In this document: positions 13,601 to 23,535 of the stretch, one piece after another | Numbering within the stretch: the stretch's first letter is position 1 | Layout of the letters: the number at the start of each line of letters is the position of its first letter | From: Desulfobacteraceae bacterium | GTDB lineage: Bacteria; Desulfobacterota; Desulfobacteria; Desulfobacterales; Desulfobacteraceae | Direction of reading: 5' to 3' | DNA: 34,358 nucleotides | Assembly: GCA_024225635.1 (NCBI GenBank) | Contig: JAAEMK010000778.1 | Coordinates: 1 to 34,358, forward strand | Notes under the pieces: model-generated | What the model saw: the letters and a program-made list of their open reading frames with translations, nothing else | Told to the model about the DNA's origin: nothing | The model's database searches: none | Program-made: the position numbers and the translations under genes

Positions 13601-16381
13601 ATGTCGAAGGATCAAATGAATACCGGAATTATAGAGCCACAGGTAAAAACCTATTGGATTGCCGTGTTAATTGGTGTACCTCTTTTCATTCTCACGGTTT
13701 TATTGTGGTGGTTTCTTCATTATCAAAATCATTTAGATCGCCACAAGAGGGTGGAGGTCGAGGCTCACAAACTATCCACGTATATTAAAACCGACCTCAC
13801 CAACCGTATACGGGCATTAAACCGTATAGCATTACGCTGGGAAACCCATAAAGGTACTCCCAGAATGGAATTTACAAAAGATACACAGAATTATATCTCC
13901 GACATGCCTGGGTTTCAGGCCGTCGAATGGGTGGATAAGAGTTACCATGTCCGCTGGATTGTTCCCCTGGCAGGAAACGAACAGGCCCAGGACCTTGATC
14001 TGGGATTTGAAAAAAACAGACGTATCGCCCTGAAAAAGGCAAAGGCGAACAAAGCACCGACATTTTCAGCCCCCCTGGATTTAGTGCAGGGAGGCAAAGG
14101 GTTTCTTATCTACTTTCCGCTATCAGCAGAGGGTGAATTTGATGGATTTTTAATAGCTGTTTTCAGAATAACCGAATGGCTTGATTATGTTTTCAACACC
14201 CACAAAGGTTCAGAGGAATTTAACAGTTTCAGAATCAGGGTCACTATTGATAATACACCTGTTTACAAGGAAGATGGATGGGAGGATTATAAGGCATTGG
14301 ATTTGGATGCAGTTGAGTCATTATCGATCAGGGGCCGCCGGTTCAATATCTATTGTCGTCCGACAGCGTATTTTATCGACAACAGCATCAGTCGCCTGCC
14401 TGAGTTTGCTTTGGCTATTGGCTTTTTGATGTCTGTTTTTATATCCTACTCCGTATTCCTTTTTTTAAAGGCAAGCAATGAAACATGGAAAACCAATATC
14501 ATAAAAAGAGACCTGGAGAAGGAAATCCAGGAAAGAAAACAGATCGAAGACAGTCTTCATGAAACATCCGCCCGTCTTGGTCTGGCGACAAGGGCAGGAA
14601 AAGTCGGCATCTGGAGCTGGGATATTTCAACGAATCAATTAGTCTGGGATGACCAGATGTGCGCCCTCTACGATGTTCCACCGGACGCCAAGCCGAACTT
14701 TGAAACCTGGCAAAACGCTCTCCATCCTGATTACCGGGAGAAAGCGATTGCCCTTGTAAAGGACGCGGTTGAGGGTAAAGCTGTCTTTGATACCCAGTTC
14801 TGTATTCTTACAGGCGATGGAAACGTCAGACATATTCATGCCGCAGGCAGGGTCGAAAGGAACAATGCCGGCAATCCCAAACGTATGATAGGCGTTAACT
14901 GGGATATATCCCATTTGAAACTGACGGAAGAGGCATTGCAGCACCAAACGGAATTACAGCAGATACTGATGGATATTTCTTCAAAGTATATCAACATACC
15001 TCTGGACAAAGTAGATAGCGAAATTGATCGGGCATTATCCGAAACAGGTCAATATGTTAATGCTGACAGGGTCTATATCTTTGATTACAATTTTGAGAAG
15101 AAAACAACCTCGAATTTGTATGAATGGTGCAACAAAGGGATTGACCCCCAGATTGCAGATTTACAAAACCTGCCTCTGGAAGGGGCTGAAGACCAAATCA
15201 AAGCACATCAGCAAGGTCTGCCCATGCTGGTTCCGGATATTTCAGCATTGCCGGAAGGTACTTTCAAGGAGATCCTGGCCCATCAGAATATTAAAACGCT
15301 TATCACCGTTCCAATGCAAAACGGAGAAGACCTGATGGGCTTTGTCGGTTTTGACTGGGTTACCGCTCGTTACGATTATTCCGAGAGGGAAATCACTCTT
15401 CTTAACCTTTTCTCACAAATACTGGTTAATATACTATTAAAAACCCAGGCAGATAAAATGCTCATGGAAAGCCGTAAGAGGCTGGATCTGGCTCTCCAGG
15501 GAACCAATGCGGGGATATGGGACTGGTATGTTCAAACGGGTGAAACCGTCTTCAATGAAAGATGGGCTGAAATTACAGGATACCGGCTTGAGGAACTCGA
15601 ACCGACCAGCATAGAAACATGGATGAACCTTTGCCATCCCGATGATTTGGCTGAATCGAACGAATTGCTGAAACGTCATTTTGAAGGGGAACTTGATTTT
15701 TATGAATGTGAAGCCAGAATGAAACACAAGAACGGCGAATGGATCTGGATTTTGGATAGAGGCAAAGTCGTCAGCTGGGATAATGACCGAAAACCATTAA
15801 GGATGACGGGAACCCATATAAACGTTACCGAACGCAAAAATGCGGAAGAAAAGATCCGGCATATGGCAAATCATGACGGGTTGACAAATCTGCCGACGCT
15901 TAGACTGGCTAAAGACAGAGCCCACATCGCAATTCAAAAATCCATGCGCAACAAGACCCTGTCCGCGTTTATGTTTGTTGACCTGGATGGTTTCAAAAAT
16001 GTTAATGATACTTTCGGGCATGAGTCGGGAGATTATCTTCTCAAGGAGATTGCAACACGGTATACAGCCTGCGTGCGCAAATCAGATACGGTTGCCCGTA
16101 TCGGCGGAGATGAATTTTTGGTTATCATTAACGAAATTCGAATTACCGACGATGTGGCCCACATTGCCGAGAAGCTGATACAAGCGACATCAAGACCTTT
16201 TATTCAAAATGACAAGCAAATGAACGTAGGGGCAAGTATTGGAATATCAATATACCCCAATGACGGTGATAATATTGATGAGCTGGTAAAAAAAGCTGAT
16301 AGCGCCATGTATAGAATTAAAAAATCAGGCAAAAACGGTTATACTTTTGCCGCATCAGAAAAGGTTGACCCCATTGAATGA
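13601..16381 (+). CDS. Membrane-bound CHASE-PAS-GAF-PAS-GGDEF diguanylate cyclase
   Basis: The 926-residue sensor makes cyclic di-GMP from two GTP. In order it has a membrane helix (about 18-39), a periplasmic CHASE-type sensor (about 65-255), a second helix (269-289), a short coiled coil, a PAS domain (325-440), a GAF domain (455-610), a second PAS with PAC end (625-745) and a GGDEF domain (755-920). The catalytic motif is intact (RIGGDEF, 835-839). An RKSD sequence five residues before it (826-829) is the RxxD inhibitory site, so product feedback is expected. No EAL or HD-GYP domain follows. AAGGAG lies 6 bases before the ATG. It stands alone between a divergent region and a convergent gene. 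The ligands of its three sensing modules are unknown. Confidence 0.92.
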   Translation: MSKDQMNTGIIEPQVKTYWIAVLIGVPLFILTVLLWWFLHYQNHLDRHKRVEVEAHKLSTYIKTDLTNRIRALNRIALRWETHKGTPRMEFTKDTQNYISDMPGFQAVEWVDKSYHVRWIVPLAGNEQAQDLDLGFEKNRRIALKKAKANKAPTFSAPLDLVQGGKGFLIYFPLSAEGEFDGFLIAVFRITEWLDYVFNTHKGSEEFNSFRIRVTIDNTPVYKEDGWEDYKALDLDAVESLSIRGRRFNIYCRPTAYFIDNSISRLPEFALAIGFLMSVFISYSVFLFLKASNETWKTNIIKRDLEKEIQERKQIEDSLHETSARLGLATRAGKVGIWSWDISTNQLVWDDQMCALYDVPPDAKPNFETWQNALHPDYREKAIALVKDAVEGKAVFDTQFCILTGDGNVRHIHAAGRVERNNAGNPKRMIGVNWDISHLKLTEEALQHQTELQQILMDISSKYINIPLDKVDSEIDRALSETGQYVNADRVYIFDYNFEKKTTSNLYEWCNKGIDPQIADLQNLPLEGAEDQIKAHQQGLPMLVPDISALPEGTFKEILAHQNIKTLITVPMQNGEDLMGFVGFDWVTARYDYSEREITLLNLFSQILVNILLKTQADKMLMESRKRLDLALQGTNAGIWDWYVQTGETVFNERWAEITGYRLEELEPTSIETWMNLCHPDDLAESNELLKRHFEGELDFYECEARMKHKNGEWIWILDRGKVVSWDNDRKPLRMTGTHINVTERKNAEEKIRHMANHDGLTNLPTLRLAKDRAHIAIQKSMRNKTLSAFMFVDLDGFKNVNDTFGHESGDYLLKEIATRYTACVRKSDTVARIGGDEFLVIINEIRITDDVAHIAEKLIQATSRPFIQNDKQMNVGASIGISIYPNDGDNIDELVKKADSAMYRIKKSGKNGYTFAASEKVDPIE

Positions 16382-16523
16382 TTCGAAAGCCCGGCCTGCC
16401 CCCCGGCTCGGCCCCGAACAGCTTAGGATCGAATAATCGCCAGATAATCCGGGGGATGGATACTTGAAGAGCATCATCCCGCCGGGGCCAGTATCCCGTT
16501 CCTGTCCCCGGTGGGGTTACCGG

Positions 16524-17027
16524 CTATCTTAAAGTGAAGCGCTCGATGGCGGCCTTATGCTGGGGGAAGAGGTCCGCCAGGGCCTGCTGTTCCGCAAGCT
16601 CAAAGTCGTTGAAATCAAATCCCGGGGCCACGGTGCAGCCGACAAGAGAAAATGAGCGGGGATCGGTGCATTCGGCGGCAAACCAGCACCCTGCCGGGAC
16701 CACCTGCTGGAACGACTCGTTGTTGCCCGGATCTTTTCCCACAAGCAGGGTGGAGTAGTTGCCGTCGGGATCGATGATATGAATCCTGACGGCTGCGCCC
16801 GAATGGAAGTGCCAGATCTCGTCCGACTTTATCCTGTGAAAGGCGGATATCTCCTCACCGGGGAGGAGAAAATAGATCGATGTTGAAAAGGAGCGTGGCC
16901 CGTCAAACCCGTCGGGCAGGGCTGTTTCCGGGATCTGTCCCTGATCCCTGTAAGTCTCTTTGAAGTAGCCGCCTTCGGGATGTTTTTCAAGATTCAGTGA
17001 TTCGATGTAGAATTGTGCCAGGTTCAT
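16524..17027 (-). CDS. DUF985 cupin family protein
   Basis: The 167-residue protein matches the cupin_5/DUF985 family. The N-terminal motif is 'HPEGGYFKETYRD', followed by FSTSIYFLLPGEEISAFHRI, the WHFHSGA metal-binding-like strand, and the C-terminal GCTVAPGFDFNDFELA signature that marks this family. The fold is a small beta barrel. Some relatives resemble epimerases, but no reaction is established for most, so none is assigned. It lies 39 bases after the YdbH-like gene on the same strand and is probably the last gene of that operon. No signal peptide is seen. Confidence 0.88.
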   Translation of the reverse strand: MNLAQFYIESLNLEKHPEGGYFKETYRDQGQIPETALPDGFDGPRSFSTSIYFLLPGEEISAFHRIKSDEIWHFHSGAAVRIHIIDPDGNYSTLLVGKDPGNNESFQQVVPAGCWFAAECTDPRSFSLVGCTVAPGFDFNDFELAEQQALADLFPQHKAAIERFTLR

Positions 17028-17066
17028 CTTTTTCCTCTGTTTCCTATGGTTGGTATTTCACTTGTC

Positions 17067-19634
17067 TCAGTTCATCAGATCTTTTAGCTTGGCGCCGAAT
17101 TTCATGACACGGTTAAAGGGAAGCTCCAGGTTGACGTCGATCTTGATACCCTGGAACTTTGACCCCGGGCTGGATGCATCCACCCGTGCAAAGCCGCCGA
17201 GCTCCTTTCGATAGACAAAGGGCAGGCGGTTCTCCGGCTCTCCGTCAAACTCCATCTTCACGAGCAGGTTCTCCCCTTTGGTGTTGAAAGCGAGCTTGGC
17301 CCACTTGTACTGGTAATCCTTCAAGGCCTCACGGGCAAGGTCGATCTGGGTGTACTGGAGGGAGCCCTTGGGGATGCCTGCGGTGAGGATCTCGGTGCCC
17401 TGGATTCGGATCTTTCCTCCCCTGCCCGGCGTGGAGAATAGAAACCCCTTGTTGAAGGCGATGCTGCCGTTGGAGTATGTCACCGGGATGCGGCCGTTCA
17501 GGGTGCCCTCCCCTTCGGCATGGAAGGAACCCACCTGGCGCAGGATCTCAGAAAGCCTGAGCCGGTCGCAGAAGAGGCTCAGGCTGTAGTCCTGCTTGTC
17601 GGCAAAGATCCGCATGGATTCCGTGGTGACCCGGCCCTCGCACCAGTTGAACCCGGCCTGCTCGATCAGGAATGATTCCGGGGATTCCAGGGTGTAGTTG
17701 AGTTTTGCGTCTGAGATGGCGATGTCGTATATCTTGACGGCATCAACGGTCACAACCTGGCCGGGGCGGCTCCTGAGGGAAAGGAGATCATCGAACCCGA
17801 GGCTTGCGTTGATGCCGTTGACCCGGAGATTTTTCTCATCGCTTGTCACCCGGCCCCGGGTGACATTCAGGTCAAGGCTGCACCTTGGCCGGTTATTCTC
17901 AAAAACGAGTTTGGCAAAGGCGTCCACAAGGAATGAGAACTCAAGATCGGAGGCCTGGGCAAGATAACGGGCCGGGATATTGCCGGAAGAAATCTCCTGC
18001 TTTTTAAAGTAAATCTCCGCCTCGGCCCGTGGGGAGGAATCCTGCGGCAACCAGGCCCTCATGTTGAAATCAACCCCGGGCCCGGGGGCCGGGCCGCTTC
18101 CCAGGATGGGAGAAAGATCCACCCTGCCCCTGGCAATGACGCCGTCTTCGGTCTGGTCCACGGTGCCGCTCAACCGGCCCACCGTCTGCTTGCCGTGGAT
18201 GAGGTTTGCTATCCGGAACCGCCCGGTCTGGGCATCCTCGCCCAGGGGCAGGGAAAAAGGAAGGGTGAATGAGATGTCCCTGGCCGTGACCTTGGGGGAA
18301 GACGCTCCGGCCCATGCCCCGTTCACCGTGGGGATAACGGTCACCCTTGGAGTATAATTGCCGTCCAGCACCAGCCTGCCCGGGATTTTGACCGCCGGGG
18401 CCCTGGCAAACCGGTCCCCGGATACGATTTTCACAGGGCCGGACCCTGCCGTAAAGGTGAGATCGAGCCGGTCATGGTCCCCATCCAGGTTAAAACTACC
18501 CCTGCCCTTGAGGCTGAGGCCGGAGATCGAGCCTGACGCATTTTTCATCTCTCCACCGCACTTATCCGCTTTTGCCGTAAACGCCACCTCCCCAAGGGCG
18601 CCCTTTCCCCGCACCTGCATGTCCAGGCTTGGATTCATGACCGTAAGCTCTTTATCTCCCAGGACAAACTCATAGGCTTTGGACCCATGGTTTGCGGCCT
18701 TGAGATCCAGGTTCCACCGGTTGTCCGGGCCAAGGGAGCCGGTAAAATTAACATCGACCGGCCGGGCCATGGGCGTTTCAAGGACAAGGGAACCTGCCGC
18801 GGACAAGGGGGAAAGTGTTGGTATCTCAATTTCCAGATCACTGACCGTTAGCGGAAGGGGAGTGGCCACGCCCAGGCGGGATAGGCTCATGGCCCAATCG
18901 CTGTCCATTGTTTTCGAGACAAGAAGATCGGTGGCCCCGTCAAGCCTGATCCCCGGGGCAAAGGCATCCGCCAGGGGCTGGAGATGGGCAAGGGCAAACC
19001 CGCTTGCCTTGAGGTTGACGATCTCAAGCCCTGTTTCAGGGGTGGCCCGGACCGCCATTTCAACGGTTTCGCCAAATGGGAAAAGCGTCATCAACAAACG
19101 CACACGGTTCTCACTGTGCCTGACGCCAATGGAGAGATCCAGGGGAAGCCGCATGTGATGGGTGTCCATGGTCATGGAGACAACCGAGTGGGTGACCCGG
19201 ATGGTTTCCGGCAGCAGGGCAAAGAGTTCCTTTGGTATCCCGGCCGGGGCTGGCGCAGACGGCCCGCCGGAATCTTTCTCCATGGAAAAATCGGCAAACC
19301 TCGGACCTGCCGGGGTGATCTCTCCCTTGAGATCAAGGCCCGTAACCACCACCCGCCCTATGCGCTTCTCCAGGAGCGAAGGGATGGAGTAATCCAGGTG
19401 AACGGCGTCGATGGAAAGGCTGGAACCCGTGGTGATCCCCTGGATATCGGCACCGGAAAACCCGATGGACCGGATATGGAGGCTGAATGCTTCAAGGCCC
19501 GGGATCTGCCGTACCCGCTCAAGCACGATCCGTTCGGCAAGGGGGGGCGCAAGGAGATAAAAAAGGAGAACCGCCACCAGGCCCCCGACACACAGAAAAG
19601 CGAGGAGCCCTTTCAACAATCGGCTAAATCGCAT
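17067..19634 (-). CDS. YdbH/AsmA-like intermembrane lipid transport protein
   Basis: The 855-residue protein has an N-terminal signal anchor (about residues 7-28), then a very long run of beta strands with the repeating hydrophobic pattern of the AsmA/TamB/YdbH bridge-like superfamily. The C-terminal end (GGKIRIQG, then a DYQYKWAKLAFNTKGENLL stretch and final basic segment) matches the YdbH family domain formerly called dicarboxylate transport. Characterised members span the periplasm and carry phospholipids between the inner and outer membrane. The length agrees with YdbH (about 880). It overlaps the end of the rhomboid gene by 11 bases, so the two are translationally coupled. The small lipoprotein partners that accompany E. 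coli ydbH are not seen here. Confidence 0.75.
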   Translation of the reverse strand: MRFSRLLKGLLAFLCVGGLVAVLLFYLLAPPLAERIVLERVRQIPGLEAFSLHIRSIGFSGADIQGITTGSSLSIDAVHLDYSIPSLLEKRIGRVVVTGLDLKGEITPAGPRFADFSMEKDSGGPSAPAPAGIPKELFALLPETIRVTHSVVSMTMDTHHMRLPLDLSIGVRHSENRVRLLMTLFPFGETVEMAVRATPETGLEIVNLKASGFALAHLQPLADAFAPGIRLDGATDLLVSKTMDSDWAMSLSRLGVATPLPLTVSDLEIEIPTLSPLSAAGSLVLETPMARPVDVNFTGSLGPDNRWNLDLKAANHGSKAYEFVLGDKELTVMNPSLDMQVRGKGALGEVAFTAKADKCGGEMKNASGSISGLSLKGRGSFNLDGDHDRLDLTFTAGSGPVKIVSGDRFARAPAVKIPGRLVLDGNYTPRVTVIPTVNGAWAGASSPKVTARDISFTLPFSLPLGEDAQTGRFRIANLIHGKQTVGRLSGTVDQTEDGVIARGRVDLSPILGSGPAPGPGVDFNMRAWLPQDSSPRAEAEIYFKKQEISSGNIPARYLAQASDLEFSFLVDAFAKLVFENNRPRCSLDLNVTRGRVTSDEKNLRVNGINASLGFDDLLSLRSRPGQVVTVDAVKIYDIAISDAKLNYTLESPESFLIEQAGFNWCEGRVTTESMRIFADKQDYSLSLFCDRLRLSEILRQVGSFHAEGEGTLNGRIPVTYSNGSIAFNKGFLFSTPGRGGKIRIQGTEILTAGIPKGSLQYTQIDLAREALKDYQYKWAKLAFNTKGENLLVKMEFDGEPENRLPFVYRKELGGFARVDASSPGSKFQGIKIDVNLELPFNRVMKFGAKLKDLMN

Positions 19635-20598
19635 TTTTGATCACGACACTCAGGTACATGTCCCCCCGGTTTTCAGAGGAAGGCCCCCTGCCCATGCCGG
19701 CAAGGCGCAGCCGGGTCCCCTGCCTTACCCCGGAAGGCACCTTAACCCGGTAGAGGCGCTTGTAAAAGCCCCAGGGGATGTTGACGATCTTCCGGGTGCC
19801 CGTGAGGGCCTCCAGGGAGGATATCTCGATCTTGCCCGTCAGATCCGGGGTGTGGCCCACGGGCCGTGCATGGATCACCTGGAGTTTCGGGGTCCCCTTC
19901 CGGGCCGTCATCTTCTTGAGCTTTATCCCGGCCCCGGACTGGGGCAGCCTGGGACTGAGCTTCACCATGACAATACCCGCCACAAATCCCCCCACATGGG
20001 CCCACCATGCAATGGCGGAACTGCCGTTCCCCGCGGCGTTGAAGAACTGCATCATGAACCAGAATCCCAGGAAGAGAAAGGCCGGGATCTCAACGAACCA
20101 GGGGATGAAGATGATGGGTATCAGGGTCAGGATCTTTGACCTAGGGTATAGGATCAAGTAGGCTCCCATCACCCCCGCGATGGCGCCGCTGGCCCCGACG
20201 GTCGGGACCGTTGACACGGGATTGATCATGAAATGAAGTAGCGCCGAGGCAAAGCCGCTCAAAAAATAGAATCCCAGGAACCTGGGGGAGCCCAGGTGAT
20301 CCTCCACATTGTCCCCAAAAATGTAAAGGAACCACATGTTGCCGATGAAATGCCAGAACCCGCCATGGAGGAACATGTAGGAACCGGTTGAGAACACAAG
20401 GTTGGACAGGGGAAACCAGGCGGACACCTCGGGCACGGTGTACTTTGCCGGCACCAGGCCGTACCGGTAGACAAAAAGGTTGGCCGCGTCAGGGGCAAGC
20501 CCCATCTGCACCAGGAAAACAAGGGTGTTGACGCCCATGATGGCGTAGGTGACAACGGGAACCGTCCTGGACGGCGTTGTGTCCCGGATGGGAATCAT
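19624..20598 (-). CDS. Rhomboid intramembrane serine protease fused to a DnaJ-C-like domain
   Basis: Residues 1-215 are a rhomboid protease: about six membrane helices, HFIGN (His83, Asn87), the nucleophile in GASG (Ser137), and the catalytic His in AHVGG (His201). Such enzymes cut single-pass membrane proteins within the bilayer. After a basic linker, residues about 252-322 form a soluble domain resembling the C-terminal substrate-binding domain of DnaJ/Hsp40: LTGKIEISSLEALTG, then VPSGVRQGTRLRLAGMG and a final RGDMYLSVVI strand. The start codon overlaps the stop of the upstream SLOG-like gene by 4 bases and the end overlaps the YdbH-like gene, so the three are tightly coupled. The fused domain could present misfolded clients to the protease; this is inference. 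Confidence 0.88.
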   Translation of the reverse strand: MIPIRDTTPSRTVPVVTYAIMGVNTLVFLVQMGLAPDAANLFVYRYGLVPAKYTVPEVSAWFPLSNLVFSTGSYMFLHGGFWHFIGNMWFLYIFGDNVEDHLGSPRFLGFYFLSGFASALLHFMINPVSTVPTVGASGAIAGVMGAYLILYPRSKILTLIPIIFIPWFVEIPAFLFLGFWFMMQFFNAAGNGSSAIAWWAHVGGFVAGIVMVKLSPRLPQSGAGIKLKKMTARKGTPKLQVIHARPVGHTPDLTGKIEISSLEALTGTRKIVNIPWGFYKRLYRVKVPSGVRQGTRLRLAGMGRGPSSENRGDMYLSVVIKNAI

Positions 20599-21416
20599 TT
20601 CACGACCTTCAGCACATGATCCTTTTCCAGCCGCGTCTTCAACTTCTTGAGAATGACCATGGCCGCATCTTCGATATCAAAACTCTCCTTGTCCTCCGCC
20701 TTGGCGCATTCCTCGACAAGGGCCGTGTTGCCGGCATCCAGCCCCAGCTTGACCTTCAGGTAATCCGCCATGGAAAAGTAGAGGGAGGCGATGCGGGAAT
20801 CCGGTGAATTGGCAATCAGGCAGCGGTTCCGGAGATTCAGGTCCTTGACCAGGAACGCCAAGGCCTCCTCCATGGTCCCGGCAACTGAGGAGGATTTGCG
20901 CTCCAGCAGGAGGAACTCATCCCCCTTGAGTTCTTCAGGCCCGGTCTCCATGAGCTGCATATAGATCACCGTTTCCAGGACAGCCTTTACATCCCGGTAG
21001 ACGCCGGGATCTTTGCTGGCCCGGGGGCCTGCCACGTTCAAGACCTGGATACTGTAATCCGTGATAAAGGAATTGAGAACAATGGCCGCCTCGAATTCGT
21101 CGATGGTGACAAGGTCGATATGGCAGCAGGGTTTTTTAAAACGGGCGGCAAGCTTCTGGGTCAGGAGGGACCCGCCGGTAAGGGGCCCCCGGGAGATGAT
21201 CAGGGTGCCGTGGGCCCCCTTGACGTTCTGTTCCGTGCGTTTCGGATAGCTGTCCGTGGGCATCTCCTGCACCTGGTAACGGTCGGGAATCACGCCGTCC
21301 TCGGAAATCCGTCCCAGGGGAACCCATCCGCCATGCTCGATGTTGAATTTGATGGCCGTGTCAAGGGCTGCACGGTCGGCCCCGGTCTGGCCGCCTGAAA
21401 TTATTTTTTTAATCAT
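20595..21416 (-). CDS. Putative molybdenum carrier / YpsA-related SLOG protein
   Basis: The N-terminal KKIISGGQTGADRAALD motif, the PLGRISEDG loop and the 'GTLIISRGPLTGGSLLT' strand-loop are hallmarks of the family described as putative molybdenum carrier and later grouped with circularly permuted YpsA-like SLOG proteins. These have a Rossmann-like fold that binds nucleotides or related ligands. The second half (about 150-273) is an extra helical region without a recognised family. The frame is open from 21464, but the ATG at 21416 fits the family N-terminus, giving 273 residues, although neither start has a strong ribosome site. It ends with a 4-base overlap into the rhomboid gene. The actual ligand is unknown. 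Confidence 0.75.
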   Translation of the reverse strand: MIKKIISGGQTGADRAALDTAIKFNIEHGGWVPLGRISEDGVIPDRYQVQEMPTDSYPKRTEQNVKGAHGTLIISRGPLTGGSLLTQKLAARFKKPCCHIDLVTIDEFEAAIVLNSFITDYSIQVLNVAGPRASKDPGVYRDVKAVLETVIYMQLMETGPEELKGDEFLLLERKSSSVAGTMEEALAFLVKDLNLRNRCLIANSPDSRIASLYFSMADYLKVKLGLDAGNTALVEECAKAEDKESFDIEDAAMVILKKLKTRLEKDHVLKVVK

Positions 21417-21583
21417 AATCCAATCCAATGGCTTTATAGCGCCTCGCAAATGAACAGCGCCCATTCCAGTTAAAGATTAAGACATCCATTCGAATGCGAA
21501 CGTCTATGGATGATCGGGTTATCCCCTACCATACCAACATTCCCGGCAACTTGAAATTCCTTTTTTGGTTTGCCCTGGCCCCG

Positions 21584-22552
21584 TCACAACAGGTGGCAGG
21601 CGGCAAAATGGGTACCATCCTTGCCGTTCAGCGGTTTGAACACGGGCTCCTTTCGTCGGCACACCGCCATGGCGCTGGGACAGCGGGTATGGAACCGGCA
21701 TCCCGCGGGCGGATTTTCAGGCGAGGGAATCTCGCCCTCAAGGATGATCCGCTGCTTTGGGGCAGTGGGATCGGCAATGGGTATGGCGGAAAGAAGCGCC
21801 TGGGTATAGGGGTGGGAGGGAGTGGCGAAAAGATCGTCCCGGTCCGCCATCTCAACGATCCTGCCCAGGTACATGACGGCAATGCGGTCGGACACATGCC
21901 TCACCACGGAAAGGTCATGGGAGATAAAGAGAAAGGTGAGCCCCATATCCTGCTGAAGGGTCAACAGCAGGTTGAGTATCTGGGACTGGACCGACACATC
22001 CAGGGCCGACACCGGCTCGTCACACACGATCAGGTCGGGTTCCAGGCTGATGGCCCGGGCAATGCCGATCCGCTGGCGCTGACCGCCGGAGAACTCGTGG
22101 GGGAACCGTGAAAGAGCCCTGGGACTCAAGCCCACGGTTTTAAGAAGGGCGGCCAGGTGCCGGTCAAGTTCATTATTCCCGACCCCGTGAATCCGGTACT
22201 TTTCCTCCAGGATCTCCCGCACCGTGTGCCGTGAGTTCAACGACTCAAAGGGATCCTGGAAGATCATCTGCATCTTGAGGCGCATGGCCTTGAGCTGTCC
22301 ACGGTCCCGCTTGTCCAGGTTGCGTCCCTGGAACCGTATTTTGCCCCCGGTGGAAGCGTAAAGCCCCATGATGCACCGGCCAAGGGTGGTCTTGCCGCAG
22401 CCGGACTCCCCCACAAGGCCCAGGGTTTCCCCGGGAAACACATCAAAGCTCACATCATCCACGGCATAGACCCATCCCCTGCGCCGAAGGAAGATGCCGC
22501 CGAAAACCGGGAAGTACTTTTTCAGGTTATTTACCGACAGTATGGGTTCCAT
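21584..22552 (-). CDS. Peptide ABC transporter ATP-binding protein, OppF/DppF type
   Basis: The 322-residue ATPase has Walker A (GESGCGKTT), the FSGGQRQR signature, Walker B ([12 protein letters not shown]), the switch His (FLFISHDLS) and the C-terminal oligopeptide/dipeptide extension with Cys residues that can bind an iron-sulfur cluster in relatives (CRFHTRCP...C...C). The longer frame begins at 22669, but the ATG at 22552 is chosen because it overlaps the stop of the upstream ATPase gene by one base (TGATG), has GGAGGAG just before it, and gives a normal N-terminus. It is the last of three coupled genes, pairs with the next ATPase, and needs permease partners that are not in this window. 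Confidence 0.92.
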   Translation of the reverse strand: MEPILSVNNLKKYFPVFGGIFLRRRGWVYAVDDVSFDVFPGETLGLVGESGCGKTTLGRCIMGLYASTGGKIRFQGRNLDKRDRGQLKAMRLKMQMIFQDPFESLNSRHTVREILEEKYRIHGVGNNELDRHLAALLKTVGLSPRALSRFPHEFSGGQRQRIGIARAISLEPDLIVCDEPVSALDVSVQSQILNLLLTLQQDMGLTFLFISHDLSVVRHVSDRIAVMYLGRIVEMADRDDLFATPSHPYTQALLSAIPIADPTAPKQRIILEGEIPSPENPPAGCRFHTRCPSAMAVCRRKEPVFKPLNGKDGTHFAACHLL

Positions 22553-23535
22553 CACTTCTCCTCCAGAGCGTAACAGGCTGCGAAATGCCCGGCCCCCTGC
22601 CTGCGCTTTTGGGGAGGAGCAAGGTTGCACTGCTCGTACACGGCGGGACAGCGGGTGCTGAACCGGCACCCTTCGGGCATGTCCTCAAGGGAGGGCACCA
22701 TGCCCCGGATGGTGGGCAGCACGCTCTTTGGCGTTCCGGAAAGCCCGGGGATGGAACTCAACAGCCCCTTGGTGTAAGGATGGCAGGGGTTGCTGAACAG
22801 CTCGCTTACCGACGCCGTCTCCGCCACCTGGCCGCCGTACATCACCACGGCATGGTCGCAGTTTTCGGCAATGACCCCAAGATCGTGGGTAATGAGGATC
22901 ACGGCCATGGCCATCTCCTTTTGCAGGGATTTAATGAGATCGAGAATCTGGGCCTGGACCGTCACGTCAAGGGCGGTGGTGGGTTCATCGGCAATAAGGA
23001 TTTCCGGCTTTGCGGCAAGGGCCATGGCGATCATCACCCGCTGGCGCATGCCGCCGGAAAGCTGATGGGGATAGGTGTCGAGCACCTTTTCAGGGTCCGC
23101 GATCCCCACCTTGGCCAGCATGGCGGCGGCCTCCCGGGCCATCTGCCCGTTGGTGAGACCGGGAAAGTGGAGGAGGTACACCTCCTTGATCTGTTTGCCC
23201 ACCTTGTGGACCGGGTTGAGGGCGGTCATGGGCTCCTGGAAGATCATGGAGATCCTCTTTCCCCGGATCGCCTGCATGGTCGGCCTTGGCAGGGTTACAA
23301 GGTCCTCTCCCATGAACTCGATGCTCCCGGATTCAATTTTGCCTGCGGGTATGGGCAGAAGCCCCATAACGGAAAGGGCCGTGACGCTCTTGCCGCAGCC
23401 GGACTCCCCCACAACCCCCAGGGTCTCCCCCCGGCGCAGCTCAAAACCCGCCCGGTCAACGGCCATCACCCTTTTGCCTTCAATGGCGAAGCTGACAACA
23501 AGGTCTTTAATCCGTAAAATGGTCTCAGGCTTCAA
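22552..23535 (-). CDS. Peptide ABC transporter ATP-binding protein, OppD/DppD type
   Basis: The 327-residue ATPase powers uptake of peptides or similar solutes together with the OppF-type partner. It shows Walker A (GESGCGKS), the LSGGMRQR signature, Walker B ([12 protein letters not shown]), the switch His (ILITHDLG) and the C-terminal oligo_HPY region with CRFSTRCP and further Cys. The start ATG overlaps the stop of the upstream solute-binding protein gene by 4 bases and its stop overlaps the next gene by one base. This indicates a single translationally coupled operon. Two permease genes would normally lie between the receptor and the ATPases; they are missing here. Confidence 0.92.
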   Translation of the reverse strand: MKPETILRIKDLVVSFAIEGKRVMAVDRAGFELRRGETLGVVGESGCGKSVTALSVMGLLPIPAGKIESGSIEFMGEDLVTLPRPTMQAIRGKRISMIFQEPMTALNPVHKVGKQIKEVYLLHFPGLTNGQMAREAAAMLAKVGIADPEKVLDTYPHQLSGGMRQRVMIAMALAAKPEILIADEPTTALDVTVQAQILDLIKSLQKEMAMAVILITHDLGVIAENCDHAVVMYGGQVAETASVSELFSNPCHPYTKGLLSSIPGLSGTPKSVLPTIRGMVPSLEDMPEGCRFSTRCPAVYEQCNLAPPQKRRQGAGHFAACYALEEK

